Source: an uncultured SAR86 cluster bacterium
GTDB lineage: Bacteria; Pseudomonadota; Gammaproteobacteria; Magnimaribacterales; D2472
Assembly: GCA_902623535.1 (NCBI GenBank)
Contig: CACNUA010000009.1
Location: 1 to 36,542 of the forward strand
Direction: 5' to 3'
DNA length: 36,542 bases
Shown here: positions 22,489-32,367 of the stretch, piece by piece
How the letters are laid out: every line of letters begins with the position of its first letter
How positions within the stretch are numbered: the stretch's first letter is position 1
Notes under the pieces: model-generated
Told to the model about the DNA's origin: nothing
What the model saw: the letters and a program-made list of their open reading frames with translations, nothing else
The model's database searches: none
Position numbers and translations under genes: made by a program

Positions 22489-23079
22489 TTATTTTAATCT
22501 ATCTTTTAATGCTGCAAATGCTATTCCTCGATGACTTAGCTTTAATTTTGTTGGCGCATTTATGGAGGCAAAGGACTCGTTATAGCCATCAGGGTAGAAC
22601 ATATCATCATAGCCAAAACCTTGATCACCAATTGATTTTGTTTTAATTGTGCCATTTGACCTTCCTTCTACATACAGCGGAAGAGGATCATCTTTTGAAG
22701 TAATCATCACCAGCACACACACAAAATAAGCTGGCATTTCTTCGAAGCCCAGACGACGCATTTCACTTTTAAGTTTTTCTTTATTTTCGTCATCTGAAGC
22801 ATCATTAGATGCATATCTTGCAGACTTTAATCCAGGCTCATTATTAAGGCCAGGCACTATCAGACCAGAGTCATCCGCTATAACACTATGATCTGTGAAT
22901 TCAGCAACTCCCCTGGCCTTGAGGAGTGCATTTTCAAAAAAAGTTGAGCCAGTTTCATCAACTTCTAACTGGATTATTTCACTTTGGGGAATAATTTCGG
23001 CAGGGGACAGCAGAGTTTTAAATTCATTAATTTTACCTTTGTTATTTGATGCGATAACAAAGACATCATTAGGCTCCAA
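22489..23079 (-). CDS. rdgB: Non-canonical purine NTP pyrophosphatase
   Basis: RdgB (YggV, Ham1 family) hydrolyses dITP, XTP and similar damaged nucleotides and so keeps them out of DNA. Signature pieces are VIASNNKGKINEF, IADDSGLIV and the C-terminal KLKLSHRGIAF. Length 196 equals the family standard. It starts within metW (11-base overlap) and abuts hemW, in a long minus-strand operon. Confidence 0.94.
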   Translation of the reverse strand: MEPNDVFVIASNNKGKINEFKTLLSPAEIIPQSEIIQLEVDETGSTFFENALLKARGVAEFTDHSVIADDSGLIVPGLNNEPGLKSARYASNDASDDENKEKLKSEMRRLGFEEMPAYFVCVLVMITSKDDPLPLYVEGRSNGTIKTKSIGDQGFGYDDMFYPDGYNESFASINAPTKLKLSHRGIAFAALKDRLK

Positions 23080-23647
23080 TTAAATAAACTCCTTCAGCAG
23101 CTAACAGATTTCCTCTTTTGAGTTTTTTTAAAGGTTTTCCATGATCATTGAGATAGATTTTTTCTAGGATCTTTAAATTCAGCTCAGCACAGAGCTCCTC
23201 AAAATCTTTAATAGTACACAGGTGGATATTTTTTGTTTCATACCATTTTGATGGCAATCTTGAAGAAACAGGCATTCTTCCTGCCATCATTAGCAGTCTA
23301 ATTTTCCAATAACCAAAATTAGGTATTGAAACCACACAGGTGGTTGCGACATCCAACAAATCAATCAAAGCACTTTTTGGATTTCTGAGGCATTGTATGG
23401 AGCTAGCCATGATGGCTGCATCAAAACCAAGATGTTTAAAATCTTTCAGACCATCATCCAAATCATGCTGAATTACAGGAACATTATTTTCGATGCATTT
23501 TTCTATTTTTTCTAAATCATTCTCAACCCCGAAACCATTTACACTTTTTGTATTCATGAGATCTCTAAGCAGTGAGCCATCACCGCAGCCAAGGTCAATA
23601 ACCTTGCTTTCGTTCTTGATCCAATTATTTAAATAAGCAGAGTCCAT
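23069..23647 (-). CDS. metW: Methionine biosynthesis protein MetW
   Basis: A small SAM-methyltransferase-fold protein (192 aa) with motif I DLGCGDGSLLRDL and the MetW-type SIPNFGYWKIR. MetW accompanies MetX and is needed for, or increases, its activity in many proteobacteria. It starts two bases after metX and overlaps rdgB by 11. Confidence 0.93.
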   Translation of the reverse strand: MDSAYLNNWIKNESKVIDLGCGDGSLLRDLMNTKSVNGFGVENDLEKIEKCIENNVPVIQHDLDDGLKDFKHLGFDAAIMASSIQCLRNPKSALIDLLDVATTCVVSIPNFGYWKIRLLMMAGRMPVSSRLPSKWYETKNIHLCTIKDFEELCAELNLKILEKIYLNDHGKPLKKLKRGNLLAAEGVYLIGA

Positions 23648-23649
23648 AA

Positions 23650-24744
23650 TTACGAGCCCAAGAAGGTTTTTAGTATTTTTGAATACTCAGGCGAAGCAAA
23701 CAAAAAACTGTCATGCCCATAAGAGCCTTCTAACTCAATAAAGGAACTTTCTACATTAGAAAGAATGCAATCTTTTTGTAAGCGTCGGCTATGCCAGCTT
23801 GGGAATAACCAGTCCGAAGTAAAACTAATAATAAGCAGTTTTGATTTAATTCTTTCCAACGCCTTGCTCATATTCCCCTCAAATTGATCAGCCAAATTAT
23901 ATTCATCCATCGCCTTTGTCATCAGAATGTAGGAATTGGCGTCAAAAAATTCAGAAAACTGATCTCCTTTATATTGCAAGTAATTTTCAATTTCGAAATT
24001 AACTTCTTCGGCAACTTTGGTACCAGGTGCTTGTTTTTTTCTTCCAAACCTTCTTTGGATATTAGTCTCTGACAGGTAAGTAATATGTCCCAGCATCCTC
24101 GCAGTTTTTAAGCCTTCTTTAGGCGTTGTGTTATATGAAATATATTCACCATTGTTAAAGGAAGAGTCTTTTCTGATTATTTGGCGTGCAACCTCATTGA
24201 GCGCAATGTTTTGAGGAGAAGTTTGTGCAGTGGCTGCAATTACTGCTGCTCTCTTAATTTTTTCTGGGTAGGATACTGCCCACTGAAGGGCTTGCATGCC
24301 ACCTAAACTTCCTCCCGCAACCATTTCCCAACAATCAATTTCTAATTCATCCATCAAAAGTTTTTGTGAATTAACCCAATCCAAAACACAAACATCAGGA
24401 AATTTTGAGCTATAAGGCTCACTTGTTTCCATGCTTATGGATTTTGGCCCAGAAGATCCATAGCAACTCCCTAAGTTATTGACTGACACCACAAAATATC
24501 TTTCGGTGTCAATTGCTTTACCCGGCCCAATAATTTCATCCCACCAACCAGTTTTATTTCCATCACTAGTCAAACCTGCTGCTTCATGACTTCCAGAAAA
24601 GGCATGACAAACTAAAACAGCATTAGATTTATCTGCATTGATTTCCCCATATGTTTCGTATACGAGTTCGATCGAAGGAAGCGTTTTATTGCAAGCGAAT
24701 TTAAAATTTAGATCGGATTTAAAGACGGCACTATTTTTTTTCAC
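23650..24744 (-). CDS. metX: Homoserine O-acyltransferase
   Basis: An alpha/beta-hydrolase-fold enzyme of 364 residues with the nucleophile elbow GGSLGGMQ, the acid D in SFTSDWLFP and the His in GHDSF. It acylates homoserine in methionine synthesis. Whether it uses acetyl- or succinyl-CoA cannot be decided by eye; proteobacterial MetX paired with MetW often uses succinyl-CoA. It overlaps yggT by 4 bases and has no room for a SAM riboswitch. Confidence 0.94.
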   Translation of the reverse strand: MKKNSAVFKSDLNFKFACNKTLPSIELVYETYGEINADKSNAVLVCHAFSGSHEAAGLTSDGNKTGWWDEIIGPGKAIDTERYFVVSVNNLGSCYGSSGPKSISMETSEPYSSKFPDVCVLDWVNSQKLLMDELEIDCWEMVAGGSLGGMQALQWAVSYPEKIKRAAVIAATAQTSPQNIALNEVARQIIRKDSSFNNGEYISYNTTPKEGLKTARMLGHITYLSETNIQRRFGRKKQAPGTKVAEEVNFEIENYLQYKGDQFSEFFDANSYILMTKAMDEYNLADQFEGNMSKALERIKSKLLIISFTSDWLFPSWHSRRLQKDCILSNVESSFIELEGSYGHDSFLFASPEYSKILKTFLGS

Positions 24745-25280
24745 AGCAGGGGACCTGACAGACTTTTAATTAAACTGATCAATACTGAGTTCACCAAGTT
24801 TAAGAGCAACAAACCAATAATAGGTGAGAAATCTAAGCCTCCCATTGATGGCAGATATTTTCTAATGGGACTAAGTACCGCATCAGAAAGACTATTAACC
24901 AACTCTGCAATGGGATGTTGATTCATGGGCGCTACCCAACTAAGGATGACCGATCCAATTACAGCGTAAAACATTATCCTAAATAGAAAATTTACAACAT
25001 CCACAAAAGAAAGAATCGATATAAATATCAAAGAATAATCATCTGAATAGGCAACAAATAGGCCAACTATTCTTAGGCCCAAAGCAAACAGCAAACTTGA
25101 AAGTAAAGGATTTCCTAATGGCAATACTAAACTTGAAACAGGCTCTACTTTTGTTGCTAAAAAGTTAACCACAGGGTTGTAAAAATTTACTCTAGTGATT
25201 CTAAATAGGAATGAAAACAGGAATAAGTAACTTAAAAACATTGTAATTAGCACAACAAAGAAGCTGTATTCAATATTCAT
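24741..25280 (-). CDS. yggT: YggT-family membrane protein
   Basis: Inner-membrane protein of 179 residues with two YGGT-type repeats: the segments FLFRITRVNFYNPVVNF with LVLPLGNP, and VIGSVILSWVAPMNQHP with LSPIRKYLPS. Its cellular role is not firmly known; it sits next to proC and yggS in most gammaproteobacteria, as here. It overlaps proC by 11 bases. Confidence 0.92.
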   Translation of the reverse strand: MNIEYSFFVVLITMFLSYLFLFSFLFRITRVNFYNPVVNFLATKVEPVSSLVLPLGNPLLSSLLFALGLRIVGLFVAYSDDYSLIFISILSFVDVVNFLFRIMFYAVIGSVILSWVAPMNQHPIAELVNSLSDAVLSPIRKYLPSMGGLDFSPIIGLLLLNLVNSVLISLIKSLSGPLL

Positions 25281-26061
25281 TTTGTATTTCCTTTGACCTT
25301 TTCTCAGCAGCCTTAAATGCAGACTTAAAGACGTTACTAATTTTATTTTTCTTGAGAGCTTTTAATCCGCTGTAAGTAGTGCCTTTTGGCGACATAATTT
25401 TTTTTATGGACGGCTCAATGCCTTTATTTAATTCAATATGTTGAGCGATGCTAGATACAAACATAGCTAAATTTTTTGAGGTAGCATTTTTATTTTTTGA
25501 AAACTTTAATAGTTTTTCATCATACTGCTTTAAAGCCTCCATTATGTAAGCTTGTCCGCTACCCACAACAGCAGTAAATTCGTGAAGATCATTTTCTGAT
25601 GATAGCTCAATTGTAGAGCCCATTTTATTTAGGAGGGGAATTAATTTTTTTGTTTGTTTTTTTTGTTTATCTGCCAAGAAAATAGCAGTAATACTTTTAC
25701 CAAATTCTGCACTTGTAGTCGGCATTATTCTTATAATCTTCTCCGAATTTGATAATATTTTAAGCTTCTGAGATGAAATTCCTGCAACTACAGAAACAAG
25801 GGTAGTATTCCCCCAATCAATTCTAGACCCCTGAATGGCATTTTTAACATCTGCAGGCTTTACACATAAAAAGATAAAGTCAAATTTAGCTGAATTTGCC
25901 TCGCTTACATCTAGTCTTTTAATTGAATTTTTTTTATAAAATTTTTTCTTTTTTTTGTTTCTGGTTAGAACGGTAATAGAGGCAGGCTTAAATCCGCTAT
26001 CAAGCAAACCCACAATCATGGCTTGCGCAATATTTCCACAACCCAAGAAACCAACATTCAT
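25270..26061 (-). CDS. proC: Pyrroline-5-carboxylate reductase
   Basis: ProC makes the last step of proline synthesis with NADPH. The 263-residue protein has the Rossmann motif GFLGCGNIAQAM, the stretch FLCVKPADV, the site VVAGISSQKL and the C-terminal signature MSPKGTTYSGLKAL. The lysine-rich middle (KKKKFYKKNS) is a lineage feature of AT-rich coding. It overlaps yggS by 4 bases. Confidence 0.94.
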   Translation of the reverse strand: MNVGFLGCGNIAQAMIVGLLDSGFKPASITVLTRNKKKKKFYKKNSIKRLDVSEANSAKFDFIFLCVKPADVKNAIQGSRIDWGNTTLVSVVAGISSQKLKILSNSEKIIRIMPTTSAEFGKSITAIFLADKQKKQTKKLIPLLNKMGSTIELSSENDLHEFTAVVGSGQAYIMEALKQYDEKLLKFSKNKNATSKNLAMFVSSIAQHIELNKGIEPSIKKIMSPKGTTYSGLKALKKNKISNVFKSAFKAAEKRSKEIQNEY

Positions 26062-26729
26062 TCTCTTTTACCAAAAATATTTTCGCCTACTCTTATCAGA
26101 TTAGAGCCATATTTTAATGCAATTGGATAGTCATGCGATGTGCCAAATGAAAAAGTATCAAATTTCTTAAAGTCAGAGCTGATGGTTTCGATCACTTCTT
26201 TTATTCTCTCCATCGACTTATTCTTTTCATTTGCAGACTTAGTTAAGCTCGGCATGAACATCAGCCCACGAAGTCTCAAATTAGGACAATGCTCTTCAAT
26301 AAATTTTGCTAGGGGATGAACATCGCTTATTTGCACGCCGGATTTAGATACTTCATTATCAATATTCACTTGGATTAGAACATTAATAGATTTATTTAAA
26401 TCAAAACAATGTTTGTCTAACCTTTCTGCAATTTTAATTCTTTCTACAGAGTGCACCCAATTTGAAAAAGATGCTATTGTTTTTGTTTTATTGCTTTGAA
26501 TTGGACCAATAAAGTGCCATATAGCATTGGCATTAATAGATTGAGCTTTTTCTGCCAGCTCAGCAGCATAGTTTTCTCCAAAATTGTTTATCCCCTGATT
26601 TAATGCAGCCAAAATGTGATCTTTAGATTTCTTTTTTGAGACCGCAACAATGATTGGCTCTGATTGAGTTGCAGATGAAATATTAGCCTTAAGGCTTTCA
26701 ACATTATTTTTTATTAATTCTTCGAGCAT
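26058..26729 (-). CDS. yggS: Pyridoxal phosphate homeostasis protein
   Basis: PLPBP/YggS family (223 aa): the PLP lysine in VAVSKKK, then NFGENYAAE, WHFIGPIQSNK and the SFGTSHDYPIAL phosphate-binding end. It keeps PLP balanced and affects amino-acid metabolism. It overlaps the SPOR-protein gene by 16 bases at the upstream side and proC at the downstream side. Confidence 0.95.
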   Translation of the reverse strand: MLEELIKNNVESLKANISSATQSEPIIVAVSKKKSKDHILAALNQGINNFGENYAAELAEKAQSINANAIWHFIGPIQSNKTKTIASFSNWVHSVERIKIAERLDKHCFDLNKSINVLIQVNIDNEVSKSGVQISDVHPLAKFIEEHCPNLRLRGLMFMPSLTKSANEKNKSMERIKEVIETISSDFKKFDTFSFGTSHDYPIALKYGSNLIRVGENIFGKRE

Positions 26730-27253
26730 CTTTGTCGGATCAATGGTGATCTTCCTGACTTTATGAGAATTTCTCTGGCATTGTTTACGGCAGATTTACT
26801 ATCATATGGGCCAGACATTAACCTATAGTAGGCTTTGCCAGGTTCTTTGGAGCTAAAATAATTATTAATGTATGGCTGCAAGCCGAGTTTTAGAATATTG
26901 GTAAGTTCTTCCTGTGCGTAAATTTTTCTTCCATATGTCTCTATCTGTAATATGTAGTTACATTCCTCATTTGATCTATCCAGGTCTTCCGTATAAATCC
27001 AGTCCTCTTTAAGACCAACTGGATAGGAGAATTCAATATTTGAAGTTATATCAAGCCCCGCTATTTTTTTTACATCAGTATTCATACTACTAATAAGAAC
27101 AAATGCACCAAGCGCTGAGAAGATTGCAAGGGTAAGCCCTGTTTTTAAGCTAAAGGGATTTTTAAATGATTTTTTTGTAATAAATTTTTGATTTACTGAT
27201 TTATTTTTTTTTGAACTGTTTTTGCTATTTATACGCTTGGCAAAATCCTTCAT
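26714..27253 (-). CDS. SPOR-domain cell-division-type membrane protein (FtsN-like)
   Basis: A bitopic inner-membrane protein of 179 residues: a basic cytoplasmic N-terminus of about 40 residues, one membrane helix (about 46-64, LTLAIFSALGAFVLIS), and a C-terminal SPOR-like domain with YILQIETYG and YYRLMSGPYDSKSAVNNAR. The domain binds denuded peptidoglycan at the division site. The place behind argS is the usual one for FtsN-like genes. The ATG at 27253 is used because argS ends at 27255; a start 30 bases earlier would lie inside argS. Confidence 0.88.
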   Translation of the reverse strand: MKDFAKRINSKNSSKKNKSVNQKFITKKSFKNPFSLKTGLTLAIFSALGAFVLISSMNTDVKKIAGLDITSNIEFSYPVGLKEDWIYTEDLDRSNEECNYILQIETYGRKIYAQEELTNILKLGLQPYINNYFSSKEPGKAYYRLMSGPYDSKSAVNNAREILIKSGRSPLIRQRCSKN

Positions 27254-27254
27254 A

Positions 27255-28967
27255 TTACATTTTGTCCATTGCACTAATTCCAAGTAAATCTAGGGATTTT
27301 GAAAAAATCTTTTTCACATTACTCAAGACAAACATAATATCATTTTGCGTTTTTACGTCAGATTTTAAAATGTTGTGATCATTATAAAATTGATGAAATT
27401 GATGAGCTAAGTCTTTTAAATAAAAAATGATGAGGTGAGGTTGTAGGTTTTCAACAGCGCTATCAATAATCTCATCAAATTTAAGTGATTTGAGTATTAA
27501 TCTATCGCAAAGGTAGAACTTGGTTGATATAAACTCTGAAGGTAGACCATCATTATTTAATAAGTACTTTTGTTCCAAAGAAGAAATCCTTGCATGCGCA
27601 TACTGAATGTAAAAATAAATATTTTCTTTATTTTCTTCTGTTGCCAGTGATAAATCAAAATCAAGATGTTGATCAGCCTGTTTAGACAAATAATAAAACC
27701 TAGAAACATCCGTACCCAGCTTTTCAATCAAATCCGACAGCTTATAAAACTCTCCTGATCTGGTAGACATTTTTACCTTTTTTCCATCTTCAAAAAGATT
27801 AGCAAATTGCACTAATTGAACTCTTAATCTTTCTTTTGAATAACCCATAGATTCAATGGATGACTCAATTCTTTTGATGTAACCATGATGATCTGAGCCC
27901 CAAACATTAACGATAATATCAAAGTTTCTATCAAGTTTATTTTTATGATATGCAACGTCGGATGCCAAATATGTGCCCCGCCCATCTTCTCTAACTAATA
28001 CCCTATCTTTATCATCACCATGATTGGTCGATTGAAGCCATAATGCTCCATCTTTTTCATAACCATTGTGCTCTTTTACAGTTTCTATGGCTTTTCCTAG
28101 CAGAGAATTTTTGTCTTTAATGTCACCAAGGCTAGATTCATAAAACCAATGTTCATGGAAGACATTAAATTTTTGCAGATCATCTTTGATTGATTTAATC
28201 ACATAAGCCAACCCAATTTCCCTTGATTCAGCCCATAGATCTGGACTCTCTTTTTTAAAAATTTCAATCAAGTCATCAATTTGCTGTTCAGGATCATTTT
28301 TACTTAGCCCTAATTCATCAATAATAAAATTTTTAAAAAGTTCAGGATTAATTTTGGCTGCAATATCATTGACATATTCTGCCTTGTACGCAGATTCTGG
28401 AAAGTCCTCATTACTGAATAAGTTATTTCCTCTTAGGATTATGCTGCAAGTTAGAATATCAATTTGTCTGCCAGCATCATTTACATAATACTCACCTGTA
28501 GCATCATGACCTTTAAAATTAAGTAATCTTATTATTGCATCTCCATAAGCAGCACCTCGTCCATGCCCAACATGGAGTGGCCCAGTAGGATTTGCTGAAA
28601 CGAATTCAACTTGTATCTTCTGTTTATCTTTTTCTGGAACTTGATTTGAGAATTGAACGCATTCACATAAAAGGTTTAAAAATACTTCTTGCTCAAAAAA
28701 GATATTGATGAACCCTGGTCCGGCAATTTCAATTTTATTAATAGATTGATCTTCTAAAAGACTCTTTTTTATAAATTCTGCAATCTCTATTGGATTCTTT
28801 TTTACAACTCCCGCACCAACCATTGCAACATTTGTTGTTAAGTGACCCTTTTCTAGATTATCCGAAAATGAAACCTTCGAATTTTTAATAATTTGATTTG
28901 TTAATTGATCCTCAAGCTCTAGATCAGATAGTCTCTTGTAAATAAGCGCACTAATCTTTGCAATCAT
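27255..28967 (-). CDS. argS: Arginyl-tRNA synthetase
   Basis: Class I synthetase of 570 residues with the HIGH motif as GPLHVGHGRGAAYGD, the KMSKS-like KMSTRSG, an N-terminal Add-1 domain and the C-terminal DALR anticodon-binding domain (YIQYAHARISSL). It overlaps efp by one base, so both come from the same divergent promoter region. Confidence 0.97.
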   Translation of the reverse strand: MIAKISALIYKRLSDLELEDQLTNQIIKNSKVSFSDNLEKGHLTTNVAMVGAGVVKKNPIEIAEFIKKSLLEDQSINKIEIAGPGFINIFFEQEVFLNLLCECVQFSNQVPEKDKQKIQVEFVSANPTGPLHVGHGRGAAYGDAIIRLLNFKGHDATGEYYVNDAGRQIDILTCSIILRGNNLFSNEDFPESAYKAEYVNDIAAKINPELFKNFIIDELGLSKNDPEQQIDDLIEIFKKESPDLWAESREIGLAYVIKSIKDDLQKFNVFHEHWFYESSLGDIKDKNSLLGKAIETVKEHNGYEKDGALWLQSTNHGDDKDRVLVREDGRGTYLASDVAYHKNKLDRNFDIIVNVWGSDHHGYIKRIESSIESMGYSKERLRVQLVQFANLFEDGKKVKMSTRSGEFYKLSDLIEKLGTDVSRFYYLSKQADQHLDFDLSLATEENKENIYFYIQYAHARISSLEQKYLLNNDGLPSEFISTKFYLCDRLILKSLKFDEIIDSAVENLQPHLIIFYLKDLAHQFHQFYNDHNILKSDVKTQNDIMFVLSNVKKIFSKSLDLLGISAMDKM

Positions 28968-29530
28968 TATTTTCTTCCGGCATATTCACTGGTTCTCGTG
29001 TCAACCTTGATAGTTTCACCTTCTTCAACAAAAAGAGGTACTTGAATTGAAACTCCGGTCTCTAGTTTTGCAGGCTTTGTAGCTCCTGATACGGTATCCC
29101 CTTTCACTCCTGGCTCTGAACTGGCAATTTTTAATTCTACAAATGGAGGCACTTCTATACTTATAGGCGATCCATTCCAGCTGATTACCTCACAAGCCTC
29201 TTGGCCAATTAACCATTGTTTTGCATCAAGCATAATATCTTTATTGACGGTAATTTGATCGAAGTTTTCTTGATCCATGAAGTGCCAATTCTCACCATCT
29301 GAATATAGATATGTCATCTCTTTTGCAATAACATCTGCTTGATCAACGCTCTCACCAGATTTAAAGGTTTTATCGATAACTTTGCCAGTTAATAGGTTTC
29401 TATATTTAACTCTCATTACAGCTTGACCCTTGCCAGGCTTATGAAACTCATGATCAAGTATTGAGCAAGGTGCGCCATTGAGTATAATCTTTAATCCGTT
29501 TTTAAATTGATTAGTTGAGATTTTAGTCAT
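28967..29530 (-). CDS. efp: Elongation factor P
   Basis: EF-P relieves ribosome stalling at polyproline. The 187-residue protein has the KOW-like N-domain and the loop HKPGKGQAVMRVK, whose lysine (near residue 34) is the residue modified by EpmA/EpmB in gammaproteobacteria. It is the first gene of the long minus-strand block and is divergent from the M2 peptidase gene with only 32 bases between the start codons. Confidence 0.96.
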   Translation of the reverse strand: MTKISTNQFKNGLKIILNGAPCSILDHEFHKPGKGQAVMRVKYRNLLTGKVIDKTFKSGESVDQADVIAKEMTYLYSDGENWHFMDQENFDQITVNKDIMLDAKQWLIGQEACEVISWNGSPISIEVPPFVELKIASSEPGVKGDTVSGATKPAKLETGVSIQVPLFVEEGETIKVDTRTSEYAGRK

Positions 29531-29562
29531 ATCTATGCGGTTTAATTAAAAAAGGTTTTACC

Positions 29563-31374
29563 ATGAAGAGATTTTATACGTTTTTAGCAAGTTTATTACT
29601 AATTGTAGCTTGCTCAGATACAAATTTATCCACTTATACAGAAGCTGACGCATTAGAGTTTTTAGAACGAATTGAGAAAGAGGATGAGACGCTTGGACCT
29701 ATAGCGAGTTCAGCTTATTGGATCGGCTCTAATTTTATTACTTACGATTCACAAAAAATAGTTTCTGACTTTGGCATGAGATTGCAACTTTTATCTTTGG
29801 AGAGAGCGAGGGAAGCATCTTTATTTAATAATTCTGAACTATCTGATACAACCAGAAGGAAGCTGGATTTAATAAAAGGCTCATTTGTAATGCCATCGCC
29901 TTATGATAGTGACCTTGCCAAAGAATTGTCAGATTTATCAACTGAACTAGAAGCAATGTACGGAACTGGCTCACATTGTTTTGAGGATGGAGAATGTTAT
30001 GACCTTGAGGGCTTTGAAAATGTGATTGATAACTCCAGAGACAAAGATGCTTTATTGAAAGCTTGGACCGGCTGGAGAGAAATTGGCAAACCCATGAAAG
30101 AAAAGTACCTCAGAATGGTAGAAATAGGCAATCAAGGTGCAGAAGATTTAGGATACACCGGTCTTCTTGATTTATGGTTTAGTAAATATGATATGCCGGT
30201 TGAAGATTTTCAGAATGAGACTGAGAGGGTATGGCAAGAATTAAAGCCCTTATATGATTCCCTTCAGTGCCATGTCAAAAACAAGCTAACTGAATATTAT
30301 GGTCCTGACATAATGCCAGGCGATGGAACTATTCCAGCACATATTTTAGGAAATATGTGGGGTCAATCATGGATAAATATTTATGATCTTGTTTATAAGC
30401 CTGCTGGAGATGATTCTGCCATTGATTTAACTGCTATCATAAATGAAAGAAATCTTGATGAGATAGAGATGGTAGAAATAGCTGAAAACTTTTTTTTATC
30501 ATTGGGGTTTGATGAGCTTTCAGATACTTTTTGGGACAGATCACTTTTTGTAAAACCAAAGGATCGCGATGTTGTATGTCATGCATCAGCTTGGAATCTT
30601 GATTCTAATGAAGATCTAAGGATTAAAATGTGCATTGATAGAAATGCTGAAGATTTCACAACAATTCACCATGAATTAGGACATATATTTTATTATCAAG
30701 CTTACAATCATCTTCCTAGTGTATTTGAGGGAGGGGCTAATGATGGCTTCCATGAAGCAGTTGGAGACTTACTTGCTCTTTCGATAACACCTGATTATCT
30801 TGAAAGAATTGGCTTTATTTCAAAAGAAGAAGCTATTGCAGCAAATAGCGATTCTATAGCTTTATTAATGCAGCAAGCTCTAGATGGTGTTGTAGGAGTT
30901 CCATGGACATTAATGCTTGATAGATGGAGGGGAGGTGTTTTTGAAGGGACAACTAGTGATGGACAACTTAATTCTAGCTGGTGGGATCTTAGAAGAGAGT
31001 ATCAAGGTATAACATCTCCAGCTCAAAGACCCTTAAATGCATTCGATCCAGGAGCCAAATACCATATTCCTGGTAATACACCTTATACAAGATATTATCT
31101 TGCTAGGATAATGCAATATCAGTTCCATGAAGCCCTGTGTAAAAAAATCGGATTTCAGGGACCACTGCATCAGTGTTCTATTTATAACAGTAAAATTGCT
31201 GGGGAAAGCTTAAGAGATATGCTTAGCTTAGGACAAAGTGTTCCCTGGCAAGATGCATTTGAAAAAATAACAGGAACAAGGTCTTTAAGTGGAACCTCAA
31301 TGCTAAACTACTACATGCCACTAAAAGAATGGCTTGATGAGCAAAATGATGGGTTCGAATGTGGCTGGGAGTAA
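29563..31374 (+). CDS. Peptidase family M2 (ACE-like) lipoprotein
   Basis: A 603-residue zinc dipeptidyl carboxypeptidase of the angiotensin-converting-enzyme family. The zinc site is H370-E371-L372-G373-H374 with the third ligand E398 in GFHEAVGD, 28 residues after the first His as in ACE. The N-terminus is a signal peptide ending in a lipobox with C17 (IVAC), so it is probably attached to the outer membrane, facing the periplasm, where it would trim dipeptides from peptides. It fits a heterotroph feeding on protein. DUF1295 follows after 3 bases. Confidence 0.92.
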   Translation: MKRFYTFLASLLLIVACSDTNLSTYTEADALEFLERIEKEDETLGPIASSAYWIGSNFITYDSQKIVSDFGMRLQLLSLERAREASLFNNSELSDTTRRKLDLIKGSFVMPSPYDSDLAKELSDLSTELEAMYGTGSHCFEDGECYDLEGFENVIDNSRDKDALLKAWTGWREIGKPMKEKYLRMVEIGNQGAEDLGYTGLLDLWFSKYDMPVEDFQNETERVWQELKPLYDSLQCHVKNKLTEYYGPDIMPGDGTIPAHILGNMWGQSWINIYDLVYKPAGDDSAIDLTAIINERNLDEIEMVEIAENFFLSLGFDELSDTFWDRSLFVKPKDRDVVCHASAWNLDSNEDLRIKMCIDRNAEDFTTIHHELGHIFYYQAYNHLPSVFEGGANDGFHEAVGDLLALSITPDYLERIGFISKEEAIAANSDSIALLMQQALDGVVGVPWTLMLDRWRGGVFEGTTSDGQLNSSWWDLRREYQGITSPAQRPLNAFDPGAKYHIPGNTPYTRYYLARIMQYQFHEALCKKIGFQGPLHQCSIYNSKIAGESLRDMLSLGQSVPWQDAFEKITGTRSLSGTSMLNYYMPLKEWLDEQNDGFECGWE

Positions 31375-31377
31375 ATT

Positions 31378-32241
31378 ATGATTAATATAGTAATAACCCT
31401 TGGGGTTGTAATTTTTGCACTACTATTTTCATGGATGATTTCTGGTGAATCATTGATTTTAAATGATCATCCAGCATTGATTTTACTTTTTGGATTGTCG
31501 TTCCTCATCCAGTGGATAGCATATATCCCATCTGTAATTTTAAAAACAGAAAAGTTTTATGATCTTACAGGCAGTATCACCTATATAACTTTAGTGTTGA
31601 TATCTATTTACTTAGCCTCATTAATTAACGTTCTATCGATAACAAAAATTATTATCGCTGGAGCAATAATCATTTGGGCTCTTAGGCTAGGCTCATTTTT
31701 ATTCATGAGAATTCATAAAGCTGGAGAGGATAAAAGATTTGCTGATATCAAAGTTAATCCACCTCGATTACTAATGACGTGGACTTTGCAAGGATTATGG
31801 GTATGCATATGCTCGGCATCTGCACTGGTTGCGCTAACAAGCACTATGATGCTTGATATCTCAGCTATTTTTACGGCCGGTTTAGTTTTATTTATTATTG
31901 GGTTTCTTTTGGAGGTAATCGCTGATAACCAAAAAACTAAATTCAATTCCTTGCCTGAAAACAAAGATAAATTTATCAACGTTGGCTTATGGTCAAGATC
32001 TAGACACCCAAATTATTTTGGTGAGTTTTTGGTATGGGCGGGAATTAGCATAATGTCCGTTGAATACATGTCAGGACTTTCTTATGCAGCATTAATATCG
32101 CCTGTCTTTTCTTATTTGCTCATTAATTACGTAAGTGGGGTAAGAATGCTCGAAAATAAAGCAAGAAAGAAGTGGGGGCATTTAGACTCATATAAAGAAT
32201 ATTTGGCAAAAACACCAAAATTTATGCCAAAGTTGTTCTAA
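31378..32241 (+). CDS. DUF1295 multi-pass membrane protein (steroid reductase/ICMT-like fold)
   Basis: The 287-residue protein has about seven hydrophobic segments and the family's conserved motif SRSRHPNYFGEFLVW near residue 205, the NADPH-binding type of site of steroid 5-alpha-reductase C-terminal domains and isoprenylcysteine methyltransferases. The substrate in bacteria is unknown. It is probably co-transcribed with the peptidase (3-base gap), but no functional link is evident. Confidence 0.88.
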   Translation: MINIVITLGVVIFALLFSWMISGESLILNDHPALILLFGLSFLIQWIAYIPSVILKTEKFYDLTGSITYITLVLISIYLASLINVLSITKIIIAGAIIIWALRLGSFLFMRIHKAGEDKRFADIKVNPPRLLMTWTLQGLWVCICSASALVALTSTMMLDISAIFTAGLVLFIIGFLLEVIADNQKTKFNSLPENKDKFINVGLWSRSRHPNYFGEFLVWAGISIMSVEYMSGLSYAALISPVFSYLLINYVSGVRMLENKARKKWGHLDSYKEYLAKTPKFMPKLF

Positions 32242-32367
32242 AATAGCATTAAGTTATAGAATTAAAATAAATAGAAGATTAAGAGAAGGTAAAGCAGTTG
32301 AAATTATATTTTGTCATTACAATGTCTTCTGTTAGTATTAATTTTCTCGAATCACAAGGGGTCTAAT

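Noticed and set aside
23884..24072. Plus-strand open frame antisense to metX
   Set aside because: Shadow of a well-conserved gene; no ribosome site or recognisable product.
24700..24800. SAM riboswitch ahead of metX
   Set aside because: metX overlaps yggT; no leader exists.
32311..32367. Upstream TTG start for the DUF3450 protein
   Set aside because: The ATG at 32368 has AAGGGG upstream and begins a normal signal peptide; the longer form would put another hydrophobic stretch before it.
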